Assembly: GCF_001984215.1 (NCBI RefSeq)
Contig: NZ_CP019420.1
Span: 868,001-932,000 of the forward strand
Reading direction: 5' to 3'
Source of the DNA: Mycobacterium sp. MS1601
Lineage (GTDB): Bacteria > Actinomycetota > Actinomycetes > Mycobacteriales > Mycobacteriaceae
DNA length: 64,000 nucleotides
Shown: piece by piece, positions 7,500-16,809 of the stretch
Layout of the letters: every line of letters starts with the position of its first letter
How positions within the stretch are numbered: position 1 is the stretch's first letter
Made by a program: the position numbers and the translations under genes
The notes under the pieces: generated by a model
The model's database searches: none
Told to the model about the DNA's origin: nothing
What the model saw: the letters and a program-made list of their open reading frames with translations, nothing else

Positions 7500-9851
7500 T
7501 CAGTCTTTCGCGAACGCAGTGGCCAGTTCGCGTTCGGTGTCGATGTACGGGGCACCCGAGGTGTCGACGATGACCTTCTCGATGGTTCCCCCGGTGAACG
7601 TGAACGGAGCCTTGTAGGCGCTGGACACGGGCTGGCCGTCGTTGCGGCCCACCGCGATTCCCCCGCCGGCCAAACCGAAGGTGCCGGGGTGGGTACGCAC
7701 TCCATCACGGGTGGCCACCACCGTGTCATCGATGTACAGCGAGACCGTCCCCAACGGGGTATGGCTGCCCTCGACGGTCCCGGTGCGCTCGTACCGCACG
7801 CCGAAGACGTGCTGTCCCAACGGAAGTGCGTCAGGTGCGGATACCTGCTGCTCGTCTTCGCCCATGAAGTTGTAGACGTAGTGCAGCCGGCCGTCCTGCA
7901 CATAGAGCACATGGCCGCCGTGACCAGCGCCCTGCTTGAACAGCACGCCTTCCGCGCCGGTGGAGTCGACGGCCACCTCGGCGAGCACCGAATACGACTG
8001 TCCGCGCAGTTCCACGGCCGCACCGATGCCGACCTCCGCCGTGCCGGGGTAGTACTCGAAGTTGGAGCGTTCTCCCGACAGCGTGGGCCGCCATCGCGAA
8101 AAGGTCTCCAGGACGTTGAGATCACCGAGCGGCAGGCCGTTGTACTTGTCGGCCTCGGAGAACCACAGCGCCTTGAGCTCCTCGAGCTTCTCGGGGTGCT
8201 CGCCGGCCAGGTCATGGCATTGGCTGCGGTCGGACTCGATGTGGAACAGCTCCCAGCGATCCTGGTCGAAGTGACCCCAGCCTGCGGGACTTGCGGCGTG
8301 GAGGCTGCTGGCGAACCAGCCCTTGTGCCAGATACCGCGGGTGCCCAGCATGCTGTAGAACTGGGTGTCCTTGCCGGTGGGCAACTCCGGATCCTTCAGT
8401 ACCGCAGCGAAACTCACTCCGTCGAGCGGCTTCTGCGGAATCCCCTCGACCGTTGCCGGCGGTGTGATGCCCAACAGCTCGTACACCGTCGGGGTGATGT
8501 CGGCGACGTTGATGTAGTTGTCCCTGACCTCACCGTGGGCGTCGATTCCCTTGGGCCACGAGATGATCGCCGGGTCGGCGATACCGCCTTCATGGGACGC
8601 GTACCGCTTGAACAACTTGTAGGGCGTGTTGAAGGCCATCGCCCAGCCGATGGGATAGTGGCCGTAGGTCTCCGGCCCGCCGAGGTGGTCGATGTACCGC
8701 AGGCTCTCCTCGACGGTGTCGATGTATCCGTTGAAGAACTTGACCTCGTTGACCGACCCGTTGGGCCCGCCCTCGCCGCTGGCGCCGTTGTCGGAGATCA
8801 CCACGATGATGGTGTTGTCGATCTGTCCGGATTCCTCGAGATAGTCCAGGATCCGGCCGATCTGGGCATCGGTGTAGGACAAGAAGCCGGCGAACACCTC
8901 CGCCATCCGCGTGAAGAGGCGCTTCTCGTCGTCGTTCAGTGTGTCCCAGGGCCGCACCGTGTCCTGCAGAGGCCACGGCTCGCCGCCCGGGCCGGTGACG
9001 TCGGCGTAGGGGTTCACCGGCGACAGCTCGGTGTCCGCCGGGATGATGCCCAGGCGCTTCTGGTTCTCGAAGACGATCTCGCGGTAGGCCTCGTAGCCCA
9101 TGTCGAAGGTGCCGGCATACTTGTCGGCCCACTCCTTGAACACGTGGTGCGGGGCGTGCCCGGCACCGGGGCAGACATAGGAGAACCACGGTTTGTCGGG
9201 GGCGATCACCTTGGCATCGCGGATGAATTCAATGGTCTTGTCGGCCAAGTCTTTCGACAGGTGGTAGCCGTCTTCCGGGGTACCGGGAGGGGCGACGGGG
9301 TGGTTGTCGTAGACCAGCTCGGGGTACCACTGGTCGGTCTCGCCCCCCATGAATCCGTAGAACCGCTCGAATCCCCGTGACAACGGCCAATGTCGTTTGG
9401 TGCTGGCCAGATTCGACTCCTCCAACGGAGTCAGATGCCACTTGCCGACGCAGTAGGTGTTCCAGCCGTTCTCGGCCAGCACTTCGGGCAGCAGCGCGGT
9501 CTCGAACGGGATGCGGCCGCTGCAGTTGGGGAAACCGTCGGTGAACTCCTCGATGGTGGCCATGCCGACGGTGGTGGGGTTACGCCCGGTCAGCAGAGAC
9601 GCGCGGGTGGGGGAACACAGTGCGGTGGTGTGGAACTGCGACAGGCGCACACCCTTCTCGGCGATGCGTCGCATGGCGGGCATGTCGACCATTCCGCCGA
9701 AGCAGTCCCACGTCGCGATACCGGTGTCGTCCCACACCAGATAGAGCACGTTGGGTGCACCCTCGGGTGCGGTGGGGGCTGCGAACGGCGTCCAGTCCGG
9801 CTCTGAATCGCGAATGTCGAGCTTGATGGAACCGTTGAACTCCTTGGCCAT
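7500..9851 (-). CDS. atsA: Arylsulfatase, formylglycine-dependent, with C-terminal LamG-like domain
   Basis: 783 residues. The sulfatase core spans about 30-530, with metal-binding DD at 41-42 (LVWDDTG) and the formylglycine signature CSPTRASLLTGR, where C79 is the residue oxidised to formylglycine. The C-terminal part (about 600-770) is a beta-rich concanavalin/LamG-like domain (LYIDDTVVATRDG). The size fits mycobacterial AtsA (Rv0711), which hydrolyses sulfate esters. No signal peptide is obvious. It lies downstream of the exopolysaccharide genes on the same strand, 109 nt after the GT-C-like gene, with no activating-enzyme gene beside it. Confidence 0.9.
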   Translation of the reverse strand: MAKEFNGSIKLDIRDSEPDWTPFAAPTAPEGAPNVLYLVWDDTGIATWDCFGGMVDMPAMRRIAEKGVRLSQFHTTALCSPTRASLLTGRNPTTVGMATIEEFTDGFPNCSGRIPFETALLPEVLAENGWNTYCVGKWHLTPLEESNLASTKRHWPLSRGFERFYGFMGGETDQWYPELVYDNHPVAPPGTPEDGYHLSKDLADKTIEFIRDAKVIAPDKPWFSYVCPGAGHAPHHVFKEWADKYAGTFDMGYEAYREIVFENQKRLGIIPADTELSPVNPYADVTGPGGEPWPLQDTVRPWDTLNDDEKRLFTRMAEVFAGFLSYTDAQIGRILDYLEESGQIDNTIIVVISDNGASGEGGPNGSVNEVKFFNGYIDTVEESLRYIDHLGGPETYGHYPIGWAMAFNTPYKLFKRYASHEGGIADPAIISWPKGIDAHGEVRDNYINVADITPTVYELLGITPPATVEGIPQKPLDGVSFAAVLKDPELPTGKDTQFYSMLGTRGIWHKGWFASSLHAASPAGWGHFDQDRWELFHIESDRSQCHDLAGEHPEKLEELKALWFSEADKYNGLPLGDLNVLETFSRWRPTLSGERSNFEYYPGTAEVGIGAAVELRGQSYSVLAEVAVDSTGAEGVLFKQGAGHGGHVLYVQDGRLHYVYNFMGEDEQQVSAPDALPLGQHVFGVRYERTGTVEGSHTPLGTVSLYIDDTVVATRDGVRTHPGTFGLAGGGIAVGRNDGQPVSSAYKAPFTFTGGTIEKVIVDTSGAPYIDTERELATAFAKD

Positions 9852-9960
9852 CTACCGTCTCTTTCTCGTAAACCCAACCACGTGGTGACCTCGACCGCAC
9901 AGTACACCTCGATGCGTTTGCCGACAGTGTGTTCAACTGCCGTTTGCCCTGTTGAGCGTG

Positions 9961-11652
9961 TCAGCTGGCGGGCAGCGACTCGTTCACGCGGTAGAGCCGC
10001 CAGTTCGGCTGTCCATCACCTGAGTTGGGGATCTCCAGTTCCAGGGTGGCCACGTCGGCGCCGGTGTCGTAGAGCGTCGGATAACGCAGGTTCAGCGCGT
10101 CCGCGGCCCCACGTCCGGTGGGAGGTACCGCCAGCATGTACCGCACGCCACTGTCCACCGGATCATTGAGTCGCGCGGTGAAATCGGTGTCGGACGGGAT
10201 CACGTACACCCGTGGATTGTCAGCGGCGGCCAGCACCGCGAATCCGTACACGGTGTCGGTGATCACCGACCCCTCGGGCAGGCCCAACCCATCGAGATAG
10301 TGGGCGATCTCGCGTTCGGTGGAGAAGGTGGCGGCGATGCGGTGTTCATACGCCTTCTGTTCGGTCAGACTGTCCGGCTGCGGGGCCAGGACAGCGCCGA
10401 GCGCGAACTCCTGCGGCGCGTACTTCGGCTTGCCCATCCCCCACGCAGCCGCGGGTACCGACAGCGCGAACACCAGCGCGACGGCGACATACCCCCATGG
10501 CGAGCGCGGCCCGCGAAACGATGCGGCCGGGTCCACCAGCGCGGGCGGCGCGTACCGCCCCGGCCGCTTGGTCGGCAGGATCACTCCGTCGGGCACCGCC
10601 AGCAGTGCCAGGCTCGCCGCCAGCGGGATGGCGATGATGTAGAAGCGCAGGAAACCGAAAGTGGTACCCGTGGCGTAACTGAAGCTCTGGAAGGCCAGCG
10701 CGGCACCGTAGACCACCAGCGGCACCAGCACCGTCGGCCAGTACGGCTTGCCCCACCGGCACGCCACGGTCCAACCCGCCAGCGGCAGCAGCGTCGGAGC
10801 CAGCAGCGTGATGCACACCGCGGCAAACGACAGGCCGCCGAAGAAGTCAGGTTTCAGCTGCCCGGACTGGGCCAGGATGGCGGCGTTGCCGTACTGAGAG
10901 GTGAACTGCGCGAACGCTTCACCGGTGATCAGCCAGCTGACCGCCGCCCACCCCATGAATGAGGCGAATCCCGGCAGACTGACCATCAGCAGGTCCAGCA
11001 CGGCCCGCTTGATCCGTGGTGCCGACTTGGCGCGAACGTAGGTGGTGATACCGACCAGGAATCCCGCCGCGGCGATACACGCCACCGCGTCATAGCGGGT
11101 GAGATACGCCAGCCCCATGGCGATGCCGCCCGCCACCACCAGGTGATGTACGTCGTCGTTGATCATCCACATGATCAACCGGCGCACTGCCCACGTCATG
11201 AAGAAGATGAACGGCGCCTCACTCATCCCGTTGGAACCGTAGAAGATGATCATCGGGTTCAGCGCGAACATACAGGCGATGGTCACCGAATAGGCCCGCG
11301 GCAGACCGCGATCGGTGCCCATCGACAGGATCTGCACCACGGCCGCGGCCATGAACAGGGCCGACATGATGCTGCCCGAGAATGCGCGTTCGGCCATCTC
11401 TGGCCACACCGGGCTCAAGGCGATCGCCGGGATCTGCACCAGAGCCGTCAACGGGGTGAAGATGAAGCCGATGGCCGCCAGGTGCGGGTCCCGGCTGAAC
11501 AAGACCGACTGGGCCGCCGCGACCCGCGACAGCGAGTCGCCGATGATGAATCCGCATCGCACCTGCAGCCAGTAGCCGGCAATCAGGTAGAGCACGAGGC
11601 TTGCGACGAAGAAGGCGACCTTGAGTCGGCGGTTGGTCCAGCGGGCGATCAT
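9961..11652 (-). CDS. GT-C/GT39-like polytopic glycosyltransferase
   Basis: 563 residues with about 10-11 TM segments and a short acidic loop (GDSLSR) after TM1, where GT-C enzymes carry their catalytic acid. The C-terminal 150 residues are hydrophilic. This architecture fits lipid-linked sugar donors and extracytoplasmic transfer. Its start overlaps the upstream GT2 stop by 4 nt (ATGA), so the two are translationally coupled and it is the last gene of the four-gene exopolysaccharide operon. Likely job: adding side sugars or modifying the polymer outside the membrane. The exact reaction is inferred. Confidence 0.65.
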   Translation of the reverse strand: MIARWTNRRLKVAFFVASLVLYLIAGYWLQVRCGFIIGDSLSRVAAAQSVLFSRDPHLAAIGFIFTPLTALVQIPAIALSPVWPEMAERAFSGSIMSALFMAAAVVQILSMGTDRGLPRAYSVTIACMFALNPMIIFYGSNGMSEAPFIFFMTWAVRRLIMWMINDDVHHLVVAGGIAMGLAYLTRYDAVACIAAAGFLVGITTYVRAKSAPRIKRAVLDLLMVSLPGFASFMGWAAVSWLITGEAFAQFTSQYGNAAILAQSGQLKPDFFGGLSFAAVCITLLAPTLLPLAGWTVACRWGKPYWPTVLVPLVVYGAALAFQSFSYATGTTFGFLRFYIIAIPLAASLALLAVPDGVILPTKRPGRYAPPALVDPAASFRGPRSPWGYVAVALVFALSVPAAAWGMGKPKYAPQEFALGAVLAPQPDSLTEQKAYEHRIAATFSTEREIAHYLDGLGLPEGSVITDTVYGFAVLAAADNPRVYVIPSDTDFTARLNDPVDSGVRYMLAVPPTGRGAADALNLRYPTLYDTGADVATLELEIPNSGDGQPNWRLYRVNESLPAS

Positions 11653-13142
11653 GTGGCGGGCGCCTCGGCGTCAGCAGCGGAGTCACCGGGCTTCTCCGAC
11701 AGACCGTGAAAGGTCTTCTCCCAGTAGGACGGCTGGCGGATCATCTGGTAGACGCCCTTGGTGGCGGCCACACTCATCATCAGCCAGAACACCGGGACCG
11801 TCAGCGCGGGCAGCAACAGATCGGAACGGTCGTCCTCGCGCAGCGCGATCAGGTTCATGTAGAGGGTGGCCGCGTTGCCCAGCACCAGCGCCACCAGCGC
11901 CGGGAAGTAGATGTACATCGGGAACACCTCTTCGACCAGTTGCGGCTGACCGAGGAACCACAACATGGTGATCAACCAGAACAACAGGTTGAGCACCGCG
12001 ATGATCGGGGTGCCGGCAAGCACCAGGTTGAAACGCACGAAGTTGCGGAACCCGATGGTCCGGTACAGCCGGACCGGCCGACGGATCTGCACCAACCAGC
12101 TCTGCAGATAACCCTTGTACCAACGGGACCGCTGCCGGATCCAGTTGATGCCGTCACTGTTGGCTTCCTCGAGCGTGGTGGAATCGATGACGGCGGTGTG
12201 GAATCCGGACGACGCGATGCGCATTCCCAGGTCGGCGTCCTCGGTGACGTTGAACGGGTCCCACCCGCCGATCGGGTCCAGCACGTCGCGGCGCAGGTGA
12301 TTCGACGTGCCGCCCAGGGGAATCGGCGAGTTGGTCCGCATGAACCCAGGCAGCAGGTAGCCGAACCACAGCCCGTACTCGGCGGTGAACCAGCCGGTGA
12401 GAATGTTCTGCCGGCCGTTGTGGTAGGCCAGTTTCGCCTGCACACAGGCCACGGTCTCCGGCAGGCTGCGGAAGGCTGTCACCACCCGGCGCAACTGCAG
12501 GGGCTCGGGCAGGTCTTCGGCATCGAAGATCGTGATGATCTCACCGGTGGCGAAGTGCAGCCCGTAGTTACAGGCCTTGGGTTTGGTACGCGGATCGGCG
12601 GGCGGCACCAGGCAGATGGTGATCGCATCCGATGCGGCGCACGAACGGGCCGCAGTGATGGTGACGTGGTCGTCCTCTTCGAGAAGCAAGAGGATCTGCA
12701 TCTTGTCCGACGGGTACTCGAGGGCGGCCATGGCCCCGATCAGATCCCCCACCACCTCCGGCTCGTTGTAGGCCGGAACGAGGATGGTGTACAGCGGCAG
12801 TTCGTCGTCGGGGATCTCGCGGGCTTCCTCGTCGGTGATCTTGATGGCGCTGGCTGCCAGTCCCTGCCGGAATATCAGTACCCGGTCGAACATGGTGAGC
12901 AGATACCCCACGGTGCACAGCCCGATGAGCACCACCGTCGTGCGCAGCGGCTGCCAGAGGACACAGACCACGACGATGGCCAACAGTGACCACAGCACGA
13001 TCCGCTGCCAGCCCAACACCGGTTTGGCAGCCGAAGCCACCGGGTCGTCGTCACGCAGGCGGTTGATGGCGCGGTTCAGCGCGTAGCGGCGGTCGTCCTC
13101 GTTGTGCATGTCGAGCACGCGGTGGTGCGGACTGGCGGTCAC
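11649..13142 (-). CDS. Cellulose-synthase-like GT2 glycosyltransferase (no PilZ domain)
   Basis: 497 residues. Two N-terminal TM helices (about 45-95) precede a GT2 domain (about 120-340). It contains LVPAYNEPEVV, the DxD-like TIFDAEDLPE, the TEDADLGMR acidic motif and the processive-synthase signature RQRSRWYKGYLQ (QxxRW). Three or four C-terminal TM helices follow. This is the BcsA/CESA-like layout for polymer synthesis coupled to export. The chain ends soon after the last helix with no PilZ domain, so direct c-di-GMP control as in BcsA is not expected. It overlaps genes on both sides by 4 nt and sits beside a BcsB-like gene. Confidence 0.8.
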   Translation of the reverse strand: MTASPHHRVLDMHNEDDRRYALNRAINRLRDDDPVASAAKPVLGWQRIVLWSLLAIVVVCVLWQPLRTTVVLIGLCTVGYLLTMFDRVLIFRQGLAASAIKITDEEAREIPDDELPLYTILVPAYNEPEVVGDLIGAMAALEYPSDKMQILLLLEEDDHVTITAARSCAASDAITICLVPPADPRTKPKACNYGLHFATGEIITIFDAEDLPEPLQLRRVVTAFRSLPETVACVQAKLAYHNGRQNILTGWFTAEYGLWFGYLLPGFMRTNSPIPLGGTSNHLRRDVLDPIGGWDPFNVTEDADLGMRIASSGFHTAVIDSTTLEEANSDGINWIRQRSRWYKGYLQSWLVQIRRPVRLYRTIGFRNFVRFNLVLAGTPIIAVLNLLFWLITMLWFLGQPQLVEEVFPMYIYFPALVALVLGNAATLYMNLIALREDDRSDLLLPALTVPVFWLMMSVAATKGVYQMIRQPSYWEKTFHGLSEKPGDSAADAEAPAT

Positions 13143-14686
13143 CCGGCCTCCCCTGGCGGGGCGAACTGGGCGGCCACCAGTGCCCGGCCGAACTCGGTCA
13201 GCAGCTCTTCGTCCTTGAAGGTCGGAGCCTGCTCGTCGAGCACGGCATTGCCACGGAACAGCAGCGTGAACAGGGTGCGCAGAGTGCCGACGGTGGATCC
13301 GCTGGGCTGCGGGAACGGGGCGCCGGGATCGTGGTTGTCCACTGCGAAGATGGTGATGCGCTGGGCCAGCTGGTCATCTCCCCAGGCGAAGCGCAACGCG
13401 TTCCAGGTGATCAGCAGATTGTCGTCCACCACAGACAGGATCAGTCCCTGCACGCCGTGGCCGAGATCCACCGGGTGTGTCGGACTGGTCCTGGCGCCGG
13501 TCATGTCGTACACCGCCCGGGCGGGATAGACGTCGAAGGTGGACGGTCGCTGGCTGACGATGCTGTCCACCATGACGGTGCGCGGCCGGGACAACTTGTC
13601 AAAACGCGGATCACCGACGTCGGCCACCATTTCTTGCCGCACCAGCACCGAGTCATTGCTGTAGAACCGGGCGACCGCCCGAAAGTTCTGCCGCGCCACG
13701 GTGTTCCAGCCACTTGGTGCCACCACGGGCTGACCGAAGGTCAGCTCCCCCGGCGCGGCACGCTCGATCACCGAACTCTCCGCCCGCGCGGGCAACGGAA
13801 TCAGCGCCAGAAACACCGCCGCCGCCATCACCAGCGGGATCCCGGCCCACACCTGCTTGGCGGCCAAGGGTTCGACCTTGCGGTTGATCACCGTGAAAGG
13901 CGTGCCGTCCTTGCGGATACGCAGCACGAAGGTGACCCCCACCACCAGCAGGAAAGCCCCCACCGCCGGCACACTCTGATAGACGCGCATCGGAGCTTCT
14001 CGCCAGAACGTACCCAGCGCGAACAGCAAGCCGACGCCCACCGCCGCCGACACGAAGAAGCCGAACACCCCGCGCCTGCGGGTGTTGCCCACGGCGATCG
14101 CGGTACCGAACGAGGAGATCATCAGCGACGCCGCGCCCGCCGCGCCGCGGCCGCCGCCGATGATGAGGACCACCAGGTAGTACGGCAGTGAGAACACCAT
14201 GAACATCAGTGCCCACACCAGGGCGAACCGGGCCACCGGACGCAGGCCGAACAGCACAATCGACGAGCTCAGCAGAAACAGCACCATCGCCACCAGGTCG
14301 AGCCGCAGCAGGTGGAAGTACGTGGCGAAACGAGGCACCAGCACGATCTGGATCAGCACCGCCAGTACCAACCCCATGATGCCGACGATCATGTCGGTCT
14401 GGCGATCGTGGATGGGTAGCTCGCTGCGGTACCGCCGGGCCACTGCCGCCGCGGCCATCACCGCGATCACCGGTACCGTCCAGACGTAACCGCCGATACC
14501 ACCCACCAGGGTGGTGTGCACCAGGCTCAGGATGCTGTGGCGAAACGCGACACCCGCGCACACCAGGATGATCAGCCAGCGCACCGCCACCCGGACGGTC
14601 GGATGGAGGCCGAAGTACCAGTTCCCGAGCCGGACCCGGAATTTCTCCCTCGCCGCGACCTCGGTCTCGGCGGTGTCGGTGGTCAT
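13139..14686 (-). CDS. Polytopic membrane protein of the exopolysaccharide operon, function unknown
   Basis: 515 residues. About nine TM helices fill the first 310 residues. A roughly 200-residue C-terminal domain probably faces outside; it starts after LIPLPARAESSVIERAAPGE, which resembles a signal-cleavage region. I do not recognise the family. The start lies 3 nt after the BcsB-like stop, and the end overlaps the GT2 start by 4 nt (ATGA). This tight packing implies a stoichiometric partner of the synthase, perhaps an export or assembly subunit. I considered an exosortase-like protein because of the multi-TM fold, but no conserved Cys/Arg/His set was visible. Confidence 0.6.
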   Translation of the reverse strand: MTTDTAETEVAAREKFRVRLGNWYFGLHPTVRVAVRWLIILVCAGVAFRHSILSLVHTTLVGGIGGYVWTVPVIAVMAAAAVARRYRSELPIHDRQTDMIVGIMGLVLAVLIQIVLVPRFATYFHLLRLDLVAMVLFLLSSSIVLFGLRPVARFALVWALMFMVFSLPYYLVVLIIGGGRGAAGAASLMISSFGTAIAVGNTRRRGVFGFFVSAAVGVGLLFALGTFWREAPMRVYQSVPAVGAFLLVVGVTFVLRIRKDGTPFTVINRKVEPLAAKQVWAGIPLVMAAAVFLALIPLPARAESSVIERAAPGELTFGQPVVAPSGWNTVARQNFRAVARFYSNDSVLVRQEMVADVGDPRFDKLSRPRTVMVDSIVSQRPSTFDVYPARAVYDMTGARTSPTHPVDLGHGVQGLILSVVDDNLLITWNALRFAWGDDQLAQRITIFAVDNHDPGAPFPQPSGSTVGTLRTLFTLLFRGNAVLDEQAPTFKDEELLTEFGRALVAAQFAPPGEAG

Positions 14687-14689
14687 GGA

Positions 14690-16684
14690 TCAGGTTCGCT
14701 TGCGGCGCATAGACATCCCAGCGCCGATGGCCAGCGCGGCACCCACGATCACGGCCACCGCGACACCCACCCACAGCACCGGGAAGCTCTGCTCTTGGTC
14801 GGCAGACTCGAAGGCCTGCTGACCGTCGGCCAGGGTGTCGACCACCACCGGTGCCCGCTGCGGCGCCGAGATCAACGCGTCACCGGACAGCCGGGCCCAT
14901 CGCTCGGGGTCGGCGGCCAACCAGTTCAGCAGCTCGTCGAGCTGCGAGGCCGCGCCGTTGGAGGTCGCGACCAGCAGGGTGCGGTTGCCGGAGTACAGAG
15001 CCTGCAGCGATCCGAAAGCCAGTGCCGGGTCGAGGCGCAATGTGCTGGGCTCACCGTCACCCGCGGCGTTCTGCACGGTGATCTCGCCGTCGGAGTTTCC
15101 GGCGACAGGCAGCACGATGTTGTCGTGTGTCCAACTCGTGGCTTCGATGATCACCGCCGGATTCGACGAGGACAACGCGTCGTCCACCGGCACCACCACC
15201 GTGTCCATGGGCAGCGAGCTCAGGCGCTGCAGACCCACCAGAATGCCCACCGCACGCCGGGCGTCGTCGAAGCCGTCGGCGATGCCCACCTCGACGCGCG
15301 GCATCAGTGCCTGAGGCAGTGACTGGAACCCGCTCGGCACCGGCGGGTCGGCGCGGACGCTCTCGACCGGGCTGTCCCCGTCGATGGTCAATGTGACGGG
15401 CTGGAACTCCCCGCACCGTCCGGTGTTGCCGGTGATGTTCATGGCAACGCCGAGATTGGTGTAGCGCTGCAACAGCCGGTCGGGCACGTCGACCCAACGG
15501 TCGATGACGCCAGAAGAGTCCACCGTCCATCGGTCGATGGTCTCGCCGCCGATCGAGGCGACCAGTTGACCACCCACGGTGCTGGGCAAGGGGGTGTACG
15601 AGCCCTTGAGATGCACGCGCAAATTGTGCGCCGGGCGCCCGAGTCGAGTCTGGTCCAGCGCAATGTTGACCTGGGGTGTCAGCGCGGTGGCACTCGCTCC
15701 GCCCTGCCCCAGATCACGCAGGGTGGTGACGTCGGGCGGCAGCTGCGGGCTGGACCGCAGTGGACCGACAACCGCCTGTGAGCTGAGCGCGAGTCGGCCG
15801 AGATCGCTGGTGAGCAGCCGGGTCTGGTTCATCAGTTCAGCGGCCGGCCCACCGATGGTCAGGGTTGGCACGCCGGGTCCGTCAGAGAGGCTGACGCCTT
15901 GGTCGGCGCTTTCGCTGATCACCACCCGTCGCTGGAACGGCAGCGTCGGACCTTGCGGAGCATCCTGGCCTTGCGCCAAAGGGGAGACGGTGACCAGTGT
16001 GTCCTGCTGGCCGTAGCGGGCCACCACGGCGGTCGCCATCCGGATCGCCGCGTCGGTCTCGGTGCTGGTGGGCTCCTGCGGGAGAAACAGGTTCAGTTGC
16101 CGCAAGACCGGTGGCAAGAATTCCGCTATGGTCCGCGGGGCCACTTCAGTGCCGAGGTAACGAATGTTGGCATCGGTCAGTCGCAGGGGATTCGTCGGAT
16201 CCAGGCAATATCCCTCGATCGGCACCAGGTAGCTGCGCACGGTGATCGTCACCGCGTTGTCGACAACCTCCGCACCGAGCAGCGGTAACGACACCGGGAC
16301 GCGGTCGGCGTTCGGGGGCACAGCGACCCGCGACAGCGTGCGGTCCTGCTGGGAGACGATCAGCGTGCCGGTCGCGACGTTGACCGGCAGTTCCACCAGC
16401 ACTTCCAACGAGGCGGGCGAAAGTCCCTGCGGGACAGGCAGAGTCAAGGACGTCTGGCCCTGCGCACCGTAAAACGGCAGCACCGGCGGTGAGCCCAGGT
16501 CCACCAGGCTCAGGGTGGGTGCATTGGCCGTCAGCACCTCGTCTCCCGGCTCCGCGCGCGCCGGCGCGGCACCCAATCCGACCAACATCGTCGATGCAAT
16601 TACCGCCGCAATTGCGCTGACACCACCAATTCCACCCGAATTCACGGCGGAATCGTATGCAGGAATGGAGAACTCCGCAAACAT
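14690..16684 (-). CDS. BcsB-like exported cellulose-synthase accessory subunit
   Basis: 664 residues with an N-terminal signal sequence (cleavage near APARAEPG), a long beta-rich outer domain and one C-terminal TM helix (about 635-655) followed by MRRKRT. This matches BcsB, the periplasmic carbohydrate-binding partner that anchors to BcsA by its last helix. BcsB-like repeats include SLTLPVPQGLSPASLEV and LRVHLKGSYTPLP. ATG at 16684 was chosen; TTG at 16693 and GTG at 16645 are possible. It is the first gene of the operon, with the GAF gene diverging 125 nt away. The polymer need not be cellulose. Confidence 0.75.
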   Translation of the reverse strand: MFAEFSIPAYDSAVNSGGIGGVSAIAAVIASTMLVGLGAAPARAEPGDEVLTANAPTLSLVDLGSPPVLPFYGAQGQTSLTLPVPQGLSPASLEVLVELPVNVATGTLIVSQQDRTLSRVAVPPNADRVPVSLPLLGAEVVDNAVTITVRSYLVPIEGYCLDPTNPLRLTDANIRYLGTEVAPRTIAEFLPPVLRQLNLFLPQEPTSTETDAAIRMATAVVARYGQQDTLVTVSPLAQGQDAPQGPTLPFQRRVVISESADQGVSLSDGPGVPTLTIGGPAAELMNQTRLLTSDLGRLALSSQAVVGPLRSSPQLPPDVTTLRDLGQGGASATALTPQVNIALDQTRLGRPAHNLRVHLKGSYTPLPSTVGGQLVASIGGETIDRWTVDSSGVIDRWVDVPDRLLQRYTNLGVAMNITGNTGRCGEFQPVTLTIDGDSPVESVRADPPVPSGFQSLPQALMPRVEVGIADGFDDARRAVGILVGLQRLSSLPMDTVVVPVDDALSSSNPAVIIEATSWTHDNIVLPVAGNSDGEITVQNAAGDGEPSTLRLDPALAFGSLQALYSGNRTLLVATSNGAASQLDELLNWLAADPERWARLSGDALISAPQRAPVVVDTLADGQQAFESADQEQSFPVLWVGVAVAVIVGAALAIGAGMSMRRKRT

Positions 16685-16809
16685 TACAACCAAAGGGTCG
16701 CCTTTGACGCCTGCACCAACGGCAAAGCCGGCACTCTCTCGTTACTTTAAGTGACCGCTCGTTACGGAGTTCGCCACTCTTATCCGCGCAAGTCCTCGGC
16801 AATTAACTG
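16685..16809. promoter_or_regulatory. Divergent promoter region with CTCGTTAC direct repeats
   Basis: CTCGTTAC occurs at 16738-16745 and again at 16758-16765, exactly 20 nt apart (two helical turns). Between them GTTACT/AGTGAC is a near inverted repeat. The spacing suggests an activator bound on one DNA face, controlling the exopolysaccharide operon (minus) and the GAF gene (plus). Confidence 0.45.

Noticed and set aside
7689..9380. Open frame of 563 codons opposite the arylsulfatase
   Set aside because: Low-complexity His/Val/Gly composition typical of an antisense shadow.
13139..14686. Possible exosortase
   Set aside because: No conserved Cys, Arg and His arrangement was found among the TM helices.
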